64,000 nucleotides of DNA from Trogon surrucura (GCA_020746105.1 CM036636.1:8308001-8372000); one strand, 5' to 3'. Counted from the first letter of the stretch, positions 10,615 to 22,560 are shown. Numbers and translations: made by a program. The notes: generated by a model not told the origin, from the sequence alone.

Positions 10615-12075
10615 AGGATTTGCAGACAACCTTGAAGAGGAGAGCCGGGTGTCTGTTCCCAGCAGGGAGAGCAACGCGGCGGCTGCTCTTGTATCTCCCT
10701 GGGGACTGATGGGGAGAGGAATCTCTGAGCTCTGCCCCTGCATGAAATCCCTGGGGAGAACTTGTCCAGGGGTGCTCGCTGTGGGCTAGAGATGGGTGAA
10801 ACAGCCAAATCATTGTCGCGGGAGGTGGGTCAGCTCCTCGGAACCTTGTGACACGCCCCTGCTGCCTGCACTGCGAACACTCCGCCATAACCTCGTGCTC
10901 CTAAACTCCGAAATGCCACTCTGAGGTCTGTTCTGCAGTTTTCTGTCCTGTGTTCTTTGGTGTCACCCTGTCCTGCTGCGCCGGCGGCGGGTCCCGCGGC
11001 GAGCTGGCACCTCGGCGCGCGTTATCGCAGCCGCGCTCCGGGGCTAAAGTCCACCGTGGGGAAAATGCCCCAGTGGACTTTTAACTGGAGTCCTTGGGAG
11101 AGCCTGGCTTGGCAACCTTTAACTGTTTCGTGGTGATCTCTGCTGGAAAACAAAAAGAAGAGTTGGGGAGAGGGTGAGCTGCCCGCTGGGGTTTGGCTGG
11201 CGCTGGGGTCGTTGCTGCACCTGTCCGCCCCTCCACCGGCTTTGCTGTCGTACCCTCAGCTCTCGGCCCAGCTGGGCTGTGTAGTATGAGCCCCCCAAAA
11301 TCCAGCTCTGGGCATGGAGAGGCTGCACCAGGGTCACCGCACTGTCCTCCTTGGGACACATCGCAGCGGGGGTCCCTGCCCTCCCGCTGCGGGGCCTGAA
11401 AAGATGAACCCTGCGCCGTGGGGAGGGCATCGCTCAGCATCCATATCAATGGGAAGCAGCTTCCGAAGGTTGAAAGGAGACTTGGCTGCTGTTGTTTGAT
11501 TTTTTTTTTTTTGACTGTCCCCTATGCCTCCTGCTTCAGGCACCTGGGTGCCTGCGGAGGGGGTTATTTCAGCATCTTTGTCTTTATTCTTCATGTCCTT
11601 TCCCTTGCTTTTGTTTTGCATGTTAATTTTTTTCCCTTCTTTTCTCTCCCCCCCCTGCAAGTTGTGAGACTTACTGCTCTGGGTGGGTCTGAGGGCCCCG
11701 AGCAGTTCGCTGCTGCCGGCGCAAGGCTGGAGCGGTGCCTGTGTGGGGTTTTCCTGTGACTCCAGCAAAACCAAACCGCCACCCTCTCTGCGTCACTGGG
11801 CGATTGATCTGGGGACAAGGACAGACCGTGCTCCCTGAGAAGACCCAGGCTTTGCAAGGGGAAAACCGTGCAAGCAGGGGCAATGCAGGATTTGTGGGAG
11901 CTGAGCTCGGCATCGCTGGCAGATTTGCTGGGGAGTGGGAAAACTCCCCGTGTGCCACGAGCTGTGCCCTCGGTGGAAGTGATTCTCGGGCGAGAAACTC
12001 CCACTGTGGAAGCCCTTATTACCGGGCAGAGCTAGGTTTGTTTTGTTTATCATCCATTTGCTTGGCTTTGGAGGC
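10615..12075. other. GC-rich unique stretch with CpG cluster, no gene seen
   Basis: A tight CpG cluster lies at about 10975-11060 (GCGCCGGCGGCGGGTC and nearby). T- and C-rich runs occur at 11500-11512 and about 11630-11656. The frames do not resemble known proteins. Confidence 0.45.
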
Positions 12076-12079
12076 ATGC

Positions 12080-12300
12080 CCAGATTTCTCCAATTTTGTG
12101 CGTGTGGATGTGTGATTTATTAGGATTCGTGTTGTGTTTTTTTTCTTTTTTTTCTGGTTTAATTTCACTTCCTCAAGCTGCCGGGCCGTTTTGAACAAAC
12201 TTCTTTTGGATGGTTTCCTCTATAGTTTTAAAGGGCCGCCTAAAAATAAAAGAGAAAACGTTTGCAGCGTGGTTAACAATTAAGAAAACACCCGGTCTGC
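12080..12300. promoter_or_regulatory. AT-rich island with perfect MEF2-type site
   Basis: The block contains CTAAAAATAA at 12240-12249, a perfect match to the MEF2 consensus. It is followed by GTTAACAATTAAG (an HNF1/homeodomain-like word) at about 12271-12283. Upstream are TGATTTATTAGG and GGTTTAATTTCACTTCC (an ETS-like TTCC). This motif grouping in an AT-rich island is the basis for calling a candidate enhancer. Function and tissue are not shown by the sequence. Confidence 0.35.
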
Positions 12301-12594
12301 TGCTGTGACACAAACCTCAGCCTTGATTTTGGTAATGGAGAGAGCTCAGAGGGTGAAAAAACATAATTTCCCGTTTGGGTACTCGGAGCTTTTGACAGCG
12401 CTTCAGGGATCACTGGCTTGACTTGTTTCACTGTAGAGCTGATCGTGCCGCGGTCCCGCGCACACTTGGGCACGTTCTTAGCCTTCCGCAGGCGAGTGGT
12501 CCATTAAAATAGCTGTGCGTGCCTAAAGCTTCGCCAGCTCCAGGCTTTGGTTTCCTCCCTTCGGCTTGATCTGTTCCACAGCAGTCAGGAAGAA

Positions 12595-12665
12595 GGGAGG
12601 TGAAACAAAAATGAAATAAAAATACGTTTAAGAATAACTGGAAAATGTAATTGTAACCTCCAGAG
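12595..12665. promoter_or_regulatory. Small AT-rich island, possible regulatory element
   Basis: A run of AAATGAAATAAAAATACG then TTTAAGAATAACTGG and TGTAATTGTAACC gives about 70 bp of AT-rich sequence between GC-rich flanks. It lies only about 300 bp from the MEF2-bearing island and could belong to the same element. Confidence 0.2.
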
Positions 12666-12669
12666 AGTA

Positions 12670-14145
12670 GGGAGCAGGTAGGCGAGGGCAGAGCACCTGT
12701 AGCTGCCCTGAGCTGGGTTGGCTGCTGTTGTTCTGCCGGGGGTTTTTTACGAGCTGGGATTTCGCAACGGCGACGTGGCTTTCGAAATAACTAAGAGAGG
12801 GTTTTGGCTGGGCGTTCTCCGGGGCTCGGCGCCGGGCTGCAGCCCGCGGCGTCTGGGGGTGCCAGGGAGCCCCGGCGGCGTCGGGGCGATGCTCGGGTGC
12901 AGGCGGGGACCTGGGGAGCTGCTCCGTCCCTCGCGCTCGTGGTGCCTGTCAGCAGCGAGATTGAGATGAAGGAAAACTTCCTTTCCCCCTGTCCAAGCTA
13001 TAAAAGCATGAGAGAGAGAGAAAGATTTCCCCCAGGGATCAGCAGTGATAAAAAGCTTCTCTTTTGAAAAGCAATGAGAGAAAAGAAGTGTGTCTAATCC
13101 TCGCGGAGAAGAAAGAGAGAACATCCCTCTGCCGCGAGCCGTGGGGGGGCTGCAGGGACCCCGGTGTGGACGCAGCGACCCGGGGCTGCTGCCTGGTCGG
13201 ATCCTGTGTGGTGCTGGCTGGTGCAGAGGAATGTCCTTTGCAGGAGCAGAGGTGCTTTTTATGGCACGGGGTGCAGGCGAGTGGGCCTGGAGGAGCTCTT
13301 GGGAGGCAGCCCGTGGGTCCCTGGCTGTGCTGTGCTGCAGGGTGCGGGGCTCGTGGGGAGATGCCGTTGGCTCTGTTGCCATCCTCACGTTGCTCAAGCT
13401 TTGCAGAAGGGCCACCCTGGCAGCCAGCAAAGGAGAGACATGCACAGATTTTCTTTCCTCTGTTACCCTTCACCCCAGGGTTTGAGGAGGCTGGGAAGGG
13501 GAGATGCAGCCCTGGGTGAGGAGGGATGCTTGTCCCCGGGCTGGGTCTCCGAGGGACTGCTGCAACTTTTGGTCACTTTTTCCCGGTGATATGGAGGTGT
13601 ACACCTGGCCTGGCTGCATCCACCACAACTGTCTTTCCTTTCATGGTATAACCATGTCACCATTTCCTCGGTGACAACCAGGCTTGGCACAGGAGCTGCT
13701 CCCTCACCCCATGAGCGATGGGGCAGCGGTTGTTCAGCCCCTGGTCCTGTGCTCGCCAAGTTCGAGCTGAGGCTGCCCCGGTTGTCTTTATTGCTGTTGT
13801 GGTTGATGATTTATTTCGAGCAGCATCCACCCTGTCTCGTGACTTGATTAAAAAATAAAGCAAACAGAATGACGCAGCACAGCTGCTGTGAGCAGTGGGA
13901 GGGGGGGAAGAGTCCTTTCCCTGAGCCCCCCTTGGGGTTTCTGAGCTGTGTGGACCAGGGACAGGCTGCTCCAAGGTGGGAGTTAATGGGAAAACACAAT
14001 GGGAACCAGCAGAGTAAGGGGAAATGGCAGTGGAATGACCTGTCTGGCTGGGAAAGAAACTCAGCTGGGGATGGAGAAGTGAGCAACTGCTCCATTCCTG
14101 GACACTCATCGCCTCTCCCATCAGCGCGGCTGAGGACCCTCTCCT
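12670..14145. other. GC-rich unique stretch with CpG cluster, no gene seen
   Basis: CpG-rich sequence spans about 12760-12960. A (GA)n run is at about 13011-13022. Several frames of 130-230 codons on both strands overlap one another completely, which marks them as composition artefacts. Confidence 0.45.
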
Positions 14146-14149
14146 AGGC

Positions 14150-14300
14150 TGTAGGGGTTCATCAGCTCATGACCAATTATCTGTGTCTCCTTAAACTGAA
14201 TGATGGTAATGCACAACCAGTAAAGTCTTCATTTTGCTGACATTAATGAGTTTATGTTTAAAACAACAGAAAAAGAGTCAACCCCAAACCCATGACCCTG
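14150..14300. promoter_or_regulatory. AT-rich island, candidate conserved non-coding element
   Basis: The island holds GACCAATTATCTG (inverted homeodomain core next to a GATA-like word), GGTAATGCAC, GACATTAATGAG and TTATGTTTAAAACAACAG. The clustering of TAAT cores resembles developmental enhancers. No alignment was possible. Confidence 0.3.
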
Positions 14301-14304
14301 CTAA

Positions 14305-16785
14305 GGAAACCCCTTCAGGAGAAAATGGGCTGGTGAGGTGGTGATGGAGCTCTTGCCACAGCCCCAGGGATTAAAAATGGTGCTTTGGGCTGTGACAATG
14401 AGTCTGAACCCTAAAAGCAGGGCTTAGAACTTCAGAAATGAGGCTTTAAACACTGCCTTGGTGGCTGGGGGAGAAAAAGTGAAGCTGACATCAAGGTGTA
14501 CCTGCTCACTGTGCAGCGTGGCAGGTGGCAGCATGGTTTGCATCCCGGGGGTGCATGCCGAGCTTCCACAGCAACCTCACCTGGGGATGTGCTCGCTGTG
14601 CTCCTGGGTAAGGATTTTGGAGAAACCATTCGCCTTTCGCTGTTGGAGAAGCGTGTGGTGTTGGCGGGCAAGCACGGAGAATCCCTGTGTGCAGGGAGCC
14701 TTTGAGGCATTTGTTGTTAGTGAGCATCGTGTATTGGTGTCTGCCTGTCGTGGTAATAGCAGAAAAAAGGGGCTGGGGTGTCACAGCCACCGACTTTGGT
14801 GCCAGGAGTTAATGCCCTCGGGGAGGACTTGGGCAGAGCTTACCACCCTCTGCTTGTAGACAGAGCGGGTAGCTTGTGAACCCCTCGCAGGGAAAGGGGA
14901 GCAGGAAATTAGTTCATGGCTCTTGTGAAAGAGAGAAGCTGGCTCGATACCTGTAATTAAAGCGGGTGTCAAGGAATGAAGTGCAAATTCCTCAGTGGGC
15001 ATCTCACCGGGAGGGAAAGCAATGCCTGCCGGCTGACCCGAAAGTGGAGGCTCCTCCCCGGCGAGGGGCTGTGGAGGGACGGGGGCTGAGGCCACGAGGA
15101 CCAGCCATGAGCCCCCTCCTGTCCCACCCGATGGCAGCGAGCTGAGGTGGATGGCAAGGCCACGTGTGCCAAACCCCCGTCCCGCTGCTCCGACCACCTC
15201 AAGCGAGCCAGCCGTGGGAAGCTGCGGGAACATACTTGGTGCCCCCCGGGAACGGTGGATCTGCCCCGGGCAAAAAAGCTTCCAAAGTGCACATGGGGCT
15301 TGTCAAGGAGGAGTCTCTGGTAGAGAACGAGGCGAGGGGGGATTTGGGGTGCTCCCGTTGGGAGTTGCAGGTGAGGGAGGGCAGGAGCAGGATGTGAAGG
15401 CAGCGCACGTGGTGATGCGGTGAGGTGACTTCGGCGGGAGATGTGGGACCTCCTTGGAGTTGGAGGGGACACTTGGGGACCCGTCCTGCTGGAATGCTTG
15501 CAGCTCTGTGTCACCTTGATGGCTTCCTTCCCCTAAAGCACTTGTGTCGCCCTCCCAGCACGCCTTGGCGGGGAAGGGAAACTGAGGCACGGGGATAATG
15601 CCGTGTACTTGTTTTGCGTGAGCGCTGAGCACATGTGCAGTAACTTCAGGCTCTTGCACAGGTCCCTTCTTTTCCAGCCGCTCCAACCTGTGATCCCTGG
15701 GCTGGTGCCAGGAGGACACGGCGAGCTGTGGGGACCCTCTGGCTGTGTCCCTCCGGCCACCCCTCAGTGCGGTCCCCGTGGCTGCGAGCACCTTCCCGGC
15801 AAACGTAAAATCTGCTGAGCAGACGGAAAAAAAGAGAGAAAAAAAAAACAACAAACCAAACTACCCAACCCAATAATAGGAGGAAGAAATGCTGGTGTGT
15901 CCTGGGTGGATTAGTCGAGACTCCTTGCCAGATTCCTCCGAAGGGAGGTGCTCGTGCTGGAAGCCGGCCACGAGCCGGGCCTGCTGCATTTTTCCTGGAT
16001 TCTCTTACCATTTGGGGACTGAACTTTTGTCTGAAAAAATATGTATTTTTAACTTGGTTGTGTCTGAAGCTTGTCTCGGCTTTGGGCTGCTTGGCTTTCT
16101 TCTGGCCCAGCGTACACCGAGGTGGATGTGCTGGGAGGTGAGGGCCAGATCCTCCATCCTGGACGGGACCGGGAGGAGGAAGCGAGAGCAGGAAAGGTTC
16201 ATTCTGACGTAAAAGATATAATTTCAGAAGGTGCCTCCTGCTTGGCCCCATTGACTAATGTACACAGCAGGAGCGTGGAGCAGTGACACTGGTACGTCAG
16301 GATGAAAGCAGCGGTGATGGAGACATCAGCGAGAAAATCTGGTGCTAAGGTGGTTAGGGGAAAGAAAGGAAAGGGGATAAATATCTCAGAAAGGCTTGTA
16401 GCCCCCGACATGCGGGTCTGATGGACCCAGATATAGGATTGCCTTGGAAACAGCCATTGAAGTGTGTGATATTTCTGTCTCCAGGTGCTCGTTTCCCTCC
16501 CAGCGGTGGAGCTGACGTTGGGCACCGGCATCGCTGGTCTCCGCGTGCCGGCACGGTGCCGGACTCCCACCACAGCCCCGTGAGCCCAAGCTGCCCCTGC
16601 CCCTCAGCCTGGCAGAGCAGTAACGCAGCGGCTGACGATGGCACTGAGCTCGCAGCCCTGCCAGGCAGGGACAAGGCCACTGAGGTGTGCTGGCTCCTTT
16701 GTTTATTGTAGGGTTGCCGGACGCAGCGTAGCTCTGCGGGGCTGCACGGTTGCTTCCCTGGCTGGGGGACGGAGCTTTCCCAAGC
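14305..16785. other. GC-rich unique stretch, no gene seen
   Basis: No supportable exon or repeat was found apart from an A-tract/A-C-rich string at about 15828-15877. Long frames such as 14969-15514 minus and 15646-16251 minus lack recognisable domains and have plus-strand shadows. Confidence 0.45.
15828..15877 (+). repeat. A-tract passing into A/C-rich string
   Basis: Runs of A interrupted by G lead into ACAACAAACCAAACTACCC and CAACCCAATAATAGG. It has the same layout as the tract at 9947. Confidence 0.6.
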
Positions 16786-16789
16786 CAGC

Positions 16790-16920
16790 AGGACAATCTG
16801 GGCTATGTTTTCGTAATTAAAACAAATAAAACAAACCCGTTCGCGGCGTTATTTACAATACGGGCTCTGGGAAGAGTCGAGCTGAATATTGTTTCCTCGG
16901 CGAGTTTTTCCCTTTGTCGC
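16790..16920. promoter_or_regulatory. AT-rich island next to a CpG cluster
   Basis: GTTTTCGTAATTAAAACAAATAAAACAAACC, TTATTTACAATACG and GAATATTGTTTCC give homeodomain and forkhead-like words. A CpG cluster follows at about 16960-17060 (GGCCCGCAGCGGGTAGCCCG). The pair could be an enhancer with a small island. This is inferred from composition. Confidence 0.25.
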
Positions 16921-17604
16921 TCACACACGAGTTTGTTGTTGTTGGCTGCTCCCGGGGCCATGGTCTCGCGTGCCGGGCTGCTGCCGGCCCGCAGCGGGTA
17001 GCCCGGGGAGCCAGCGTGGGGTGGCCAGTGCCGGGCTCTACCCGCCGCGCTGGCGCGGGTTCCTCTCTGTGACCCGTGTGGGTTTGTTCCTGGAAAGCCG
17101 GGTGAGGAGATCAGCTCTGTGGGGTGGTGACCGTGGGGGTGTTGCGAAGTGAAGGGATGCTGCTGCTCATGGGGCTTGGTGCTGGCACGCTGGTGAGTTT
17201 GGAGTGAAATAAAATGCCTGGGTTTCCCGCTGAGGGGCTGGCAGTTGGTTTACCAGCAGAGACCAGCATTACTTGCTGGTTGCCTGCATCCCTGAGGGGC
17301 TGCGCTGTGGTCCAGTAGCATCGCTCCTGTGTGGGGCTCGAGATGCTGCAGCGTCTGGCGGTTGTGGTTTTGGAGGTGGGGAGCGGGTCTGGCTCTTGGC
17401 TCCCACCCAGTGCTTTGAGCAAAGGCTGCCCTGAGGATGGAGAGGGTCGATGTGGCACCGGCCGCGGGGATGTGGCCACGGCAGTTGGGCAGAGTTTGTG
17501 CGGTCTCAGGTGCTGCTGGATGCTCCCCCAGGGAGGAACATCACCTCTTGGGGAGGGGGAGATAGATGGCTGTGGGTGTGTCTGCACAGGGGAGAGGGTG
17601 CGGA

Positions 17605-17760
17605 TGTCCCAAAAAACTATGATATAATAGCTGTGGAAAATAAGAAACTGAATTCTGTGGAAAAAAATACTTAGAAACCAATTTTTAATTGTTTGTATTA
17701 GAGCATTAATTGCTTGATTAGCCTTTATTAATAAAAAAAAAGAGAAAAAAGAAAACCTGC
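17605..17760. promoter_or_regulatory. AT-rich island, candidate conserved non-coding element
   Basis: The block has dense AT words: ATGATATAATAGC, CCAATTTTTAATTG, GAGCATTAATTGCTTG, GATTAGCC and TTATTAATAAAA. The ATTAATTG core in the middle is a typical homeodomain-type sequence. It ends in an A-rich run near 17750. Confidence 0.3.
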
Positions 17761-18189
17761 CGTGTTGGCAGATTTTTGTGCTACTGCTTTGTCACGGGCA
17801 CCAGCCTGACTTGCGAGGGGATGGATGCGTTACTGGGTGTGGGACGTCGTGGGGCGCAGGGGGAAGGTGTGCTTGCCGGGCTGCAGGCGGCCACATTGGT
17901 ACGAGAAGCGTAGGGCAGGGAATCCAGTGCCAGAGGAGTGTTCGCTTCCATTCCCCTGGCCGTGGTGGGCCCGTGCAGCCGGGCAGTGCTCAGCGGTGTG
18001 TCCGAATCCCCACAGAGGACAGCCCCGAAGCTGCCCCCGGGAGCATGACGTGGGATTGCCAGGCAGGGTCCCGGTGCAGCCGTGCAGAAGATCCCCGCGG
18101 AGCGCCGGCAGCACCGCTCAGCACCAGTGCAGTGAGCTGTGCACGGGCTCTGCACGCACAGAGCCCGCCGAGCACGCCAGCCCCTGCCT

Positions 18190-18330
18190 AGTGGCTCGTG
18201 GCTTAAAGCCGGGCTTACGAGGTCACAATCTAGCTGATGAGTTAATGGCAATTAACGAACTCCAGGGCACTTTACAGATACTAACTAATTGTTTTGCTGT
18301 GAGCGAGGCCTGTATGATTACCCCACCTCA
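18190..18330. promoter_or_regulatory. Homeodomain-motif cluster
   Basis: Within about 140 bp there are AGTTAATGGCAATTAACG, ACTAACTAATTG and ATGATTACC. AGTTAAT and ATTAACG form a loose inverted pair around GGCA. Flanks are GC-rich. This is a candidate regulatory element only. Confidence 0.25.
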
Positions 18331-18334
18331 CAGA

Positions 18335-19535
18335 CCGAGGCACTGAGGTGTGGAGGAGCCGTGCACCTGCAGCCGAGGTGCGTGAGCATCAGGGCCGTGA
18401 CGAAAGCCGGGGGCTAATTCTGCTCCCGTTGACGTGGTGAACAGTCACACGGGGTTTCAGGCGTGGCAGGGTCAGATCTCACCGTAGGCTCTTACCCTCT
18501 TTTCTGGGGAAGCAAACTGCATCCCCGTGGGCCTCGGAGCCTTGAGCATCTCTCCGCCTTCTCCGTTCTCGTGTGTGTTTTAGGAGGAGGCAGCTGGAGC
18601 GGTGATGCTCTCAGTAACCACCGCCCACGCAGGTGGTCGCGCATCTGTTGGCTCTTTGCTGTGGTCCCCACAAGCAGCAGCATCTGAGCAGCGGCTGCCG
18701 TACGCGTTGGTGCGGTGGAGGTTTCGGGGAGGGAGAGGATCCCCCCCAAGGGCTGGGTCCCCTCGTTGGGTGTCGAGTAGGTGGGCAGCATGGTTTGTGC
18801 AGATACGGCTATTTTTAAATCCCTCCGGGCAGGAGGGTTTGGCCCTCATGTGCTCACTGTTTGCTTGTTTGTTTACTTGTTTTGGTGGCCTGAGAAGTTT
18901 GTAGGAGCGCTGCAAATGGCAACTCAGTTTTTCTGGCTGTTTGAGGGAGGGAAGGGATTAAATCTCAGAGGCCCATTGTGTGAGCAGAGCTAATTTTAGG
19001 CCTCTGATCTTAAAATAGAAGAAAGGAAAGAAGAAAAAAAAATAAAATAATAATTAGGCGTTTTCCCCTGGGCCAAAGGTAAATAGGCTCCGGTGTCGGC
19101 TGACCACCTGTGAGGTGGCCCTGAGGAAGAGACATGGCTGCCACCAGCCAAAGTCAACATGGGAGGTGGCTGGGAAAGGATACAGTGGGGACATGACGAG
19201 GATGAACCCCTTGGTCTAAGAGCAGCTGTGGGGCCGGGGGGGGTTGTGGTGCTCAGCCACGTGCTGGGGACCCACGGCTGTGCTGAGCAAGTGCCTGGTT
19301 GCAGAAACCCACCGCGATGGCTCAGGGCTGGTCCAGCTCTGGCTCGGGAAGGAGTTCCTGGCCAGACCAGGCGGGTCTCATGTCCCCAGACCCCTGTGGT
19401 GGTGACACCCCGTGTGGGAGGTGACCCAGGCTCCATCTCGGCATCCTTCCCCTTGGCATTAAAAAGGTGGTGGAGAAGTGTCCCCGCGATGGGCCGGCTC
19501 CACGGAGCCTGGATCCCGTTTTGTGGCGGGGCCAG
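18335..19535. other. Unique stretch, no gene seen
   Basis: Nothing supportable beyond an A-rich purine run at about 19018-19052. Frames on the two strands mirror each other. Confidence 0.4.
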
Positions 19536-19539
19536 TCAT

Positions 19540-19710
19540 CCTGCGAGCAAATATTCTGGCTATATTAAAATGCTTGGGATTTTCTAGCGAATCGAAGCTC
19601 TCTGAGCGGTGCCAAGAACAATTCAGCAGCCTCCAAAAACAGCTTTCCCTGAGGATTATTTGTTCCTCTTGCCAGAAGGATTGATGAGAACTGGTAGATT
19701 CAGGTGACTC
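19540..19710. promoter_or_regulatory. Candidate conserved non-coding element
   Basis: Sequence complexity changes at GCAAATATTCTGGCTATATT and runs through AAAATGCTTGGGATTTTCTAG, a CAGCAGCCTCC string and AGGATTATTTG. It ends with a GGTGACTCAGC word containing TGACTCA (AP-1-like) near 19704. It is unlike the surrounding GC-rich DNA. The call is inferred. Confidence 0.25.
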
Positions 19711-20109
19711 AGCCCAGCGTGACCTGACGGTGTCATCCCGGGCGGGCTGGCCGGTCGCTGCCACTCCCGAGCGGGGACCGTGCCGTGCCGGGGGGGTCCC
19801 CGCTTTCTGTGTAACCTTTGGAGAATGCTCAGCAGAGGCTGACAGCTTGCAAAGGCATCTCGAAAACATCCCGCGAGCTTGTCAGCGCTTCGTAATCTTT
19901 CTCCCTTCTCCCCAGGAAATCTCTTGCAAAGGTGTTGACAAACTCAGAGGATGCTGCGGCTGAGCAGGCGAGCGAGGTTATGACGAGCCACGGCACAGGT
20001 CACCTCGTTCACCCCCCCCGAGCTCCCCCAAAACTCTCCTGCTGCTACCAGAGCTCCTCGCCTGGCTGGCTGGGAGGGGATGGAGACCTGCTCCTTATGA
20101 CAGAGTGCA

Positions 20110-20300
20110 AATAATTCTGGCTGTTACCTTAATAACCAAACCAGCGAACGCCGCGAGCTGCCTTTTAAACTGCCAGAAGTAGCGAAAACGCAAAGCGTGT
20201 GTTCAGGCAGATCTTCGTTCTCTGGGTGTTTTTGGAGGAAAAAGAAAAATATACACATGGCTGTTTTCTTGTGGTTAAAACCTCTCTTGTGATCCCCCTC
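20110..20300. promoter_or_regulatory. Possible small regulatory element
   Basis: GGCTGTTACCTTAATAACC forms a loose inverted GTTA/TAAC pair. TTTTAAACTGCC and an A-rich run follow. The evidence is weak and compositional. Confidence 0.15.
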
Positions 20301-20304
20301 TTTT

Positions 20305-21650
20305 GGATAGCTCTCTAACGTTCAGCAGCTCACGCAGTAGGTGGGTGTTTGTGCTTGGAGATGTTTTTCCATATGCTTCCCATAGCTCTGCTCGCAGGTT
20401 TCGCACTTGGGATGGAAGAGAGAGGTAGGCTGCTTTAATACCATATGATAATATGAAATTAGCTCCACTTTACGTAAATGGAGACACTCAGACACTTTTA
20501 GGCCTGGGTAGGGCATGCTGGGGATTCCTGTCCTCCTTCCCCTCAGCCCAGGGTGGGAGACAGAGACCCTGGGGCTGGGAGGGAGCAGGAGCCTGCGTCT
20601 CTCTGTGCCTGCACGGCTATTTTCTCCTGTAATCCTTTGCCTGCAGAGGGTGAATTCCAACCCGCTGTGGGAATTTAGGTCAAAGGTGCTTTTAGTTCAG
20701 AGGAATATGATCAAATTAGAGCTTTCGGTGTTTGCTTGTATTTTTTTATTTTTTTTTTTATTTAAAGGGACTTGCGTAGGCAGAGCTGCAAGAAGAGCTC
20801 AGCAGATGGATGGTCAGATCCTGACCATCCTTAAACCAGGACAGTCTTCGACTGTGGCAGGGCTGAGATTTCAGCTGGAAAGGTCAGAATTGGTCTGGGG
20901 TTGATCTTCAGCCAGGGATGTGTTTCTGGCCGTGCCTGGAAGGGAGAGGTGTGGGTACAGCTGGCAGAGCCTCGGAGCCCATGGCATCCCCTGGGGGTGG
21001 CTCAGGGACTTCCCTGGCCTGGGGATTGGAGGGATTAATATCTTATCCCTTGGGAAAAGACATGGCGTTCCCCTGGCTGTGAGGTTTCCACCGACTTCCC
21101 TGCAGTCCTGGGGAGGAGGAGAGTTTGTTCCTGCTCCTCCATTGCCCCAGCTCCTCTGGGAAGAGCTGGCAGGGTGCTCTTTGACTGGTGTCACCCACGC
21201 TCTCAGTGGGATCCCACAGGAGCTTCCTCTGGTCCCGCTCGCACCATTGGGGCTGCCCAGGGTGGGCTTGGCGAGGTGCCAGGCTTTGCCGAGACGTGGT
21301 GCTGAGCCCTTGGCGGGATGGATGTGCCAGCCCAAAGCCTTGTGCTCCCAGAGCAGGAGACAGCATCTGGGAAGTGGAGGGGAGGGATGGATGCGTGATC
21401 TGAAAACGAGCCGCTGCGCGATCTTCCACGCCTCACCGGGGGAACCTGTTCTGTGACACCCCCTTGCTTTTATGCTGACCCCGGGAACCAGCCCTTGGCA
21501 TCATTTCCAGCCTGGTCCCCTCTGCAGCTGCTCCATCGCCGCGCTTGAGCCAACACTGCGTCGGCCGCGCTCTCGGCCGGCAGAAACAACCGCGAGTGAG
21601 GAGGAGGCGCAGGGAAATCCGGCCTTCCGTTAGCGGCAGGCTTGAGGAGC
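20305..21650. other. Unique stretch with perfect inverted repeat, no gene seen
   Basis: The main structure is the 10-bp-arm hairpin at 20808-20830 (listed separately), just after a T-rich run at about 20741-20761. Frames up to 178 codons have antisense shadows and no recognised domain. Confidence 0.4.
20808..20830. repeat. Perfect short inverted repeat (hairpin)
   Basis: The arms GGATGGTCAG (20808-20817) and CTGACCATCC (20821-20830) are exact reverse complements with a 3-nt ATC spacer. It lies about 50 bp after a T-rich tract. It could be a palindromic protein site or a chance hairpin; no known RNA gene is recognised around it. Confidence 0.8.
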
Positions 21651-21654
21651 AGGG

Positions 21655-21775
21655 AGGAGGACAGTAATTAGGTTTGTGGTTTAAGCGCCTCATCCGCTGG
21701 GACCTCTTCGCTGAGAGGAGATCACAGTACTCGTGCCAAAAATCAACTATCACGATGCCGGGCTGTTAATCTGCT
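21655..21775. promoter_or_regulatory. Possible conserved non-coding element
   Basis: CAGTAATTAGGTTTGTGG (homeodomain core next to a RUNX-like TGTGG), TTTAAGCGCC and AAAATCAACTATCACG occur within 120 bp. The regulatory call is by composition only. Confidence 0.2.
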
Positions 21776-22244
21776 CTGGTGTGTCTCTGCGGGATGAGAG
21801 CATCCCTGCAGCCGCGGTTCTCCCTGCAGATCTGGGGGGGATGCTCGGGGCTGCACAGGCTCCGCTCGGTGCCACCCCTTTGAAAGCGTTGGGGCTGCGC
21901 CGACAGGAGCGGAAAAATATATCTCTGCTGCTCAGACCTCCGGGCTGGCTAATAATAACCTTCCCCCGGGCTGCCGGGAGCCTTCATTCATAAATGTTTG
22001 CAAAGTACCTTCGGGTCGTGGAGGCAGGCGCCGCGCGCGTGGGCTCGCTCTGCGGGAACCCAGGCGTCACCCATTCGGGGACCACGGCCCGTGGGGTGGC
22101 ACCCACCGAGTCGTGGGGGGGCTGAGCTCTGTGGGGCTGAGCCTGCCTGGGACTGTGCTGGATCCCACTGCCATCCTGCCCAAACCACACGTGGAGCTCG
22201 CTTGTGGGTGAGAGCTGGGGAAGAATTGGAAGGTGCGTGGCAGG

Positions 22245-22560
22245 TTCTCGCTGTAAATAGCCTGAAAAAGCAGCTTTTATGAAGAAGTTTATTAGTTGTC
22301 ATCTGCTATCTTAGCTAAGCTACTGCAGCCTCTTAAAATCTGTTTGTTTTCAACCCTGATGTTAATGCAAGGTCTAAAATAAGAGCTGCAATTTCCAGAC
22401 ACTTTTGCTATTAGTGATAGGCAGGAGTTAACTATTCAAGCTTAAATTAATTGCGCTGTGGTGTGGGTTTTGGTTTTTTTTTTTTTTTTATTGATGCATA
22501 ATGTATGATGAGAAAAAGTGAAAAAATAATTAAAGTCTGAAGAGCGCTGCATGGATTCAT
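22245..22560. promoter_or_regulatory. AT-rich island, strong candidate conserved element
   Basis: A 200-bp block of balanced, non-repetitive AT-rich sequence includes the 10-bp palindrome CTTAGCTAAG at 22310-22319, TTTATTAGTTGTC, GATGTTAATGC, TATTAGTGATAGG, GTTAACTATTC and AAATTAATTGCG. It ends in a T16 run (22474-22489) and ATGCATAATG. This texture is typical of deeply conserved vertebrate non-coding elements. An alignment to chicken or another amniote is the test. Confidence 0.4.

Noticed and set aside
12747..13445. 232-codon minus frame
   Set aside because: Overlaps three long plus frames and shows no domain; compositional.
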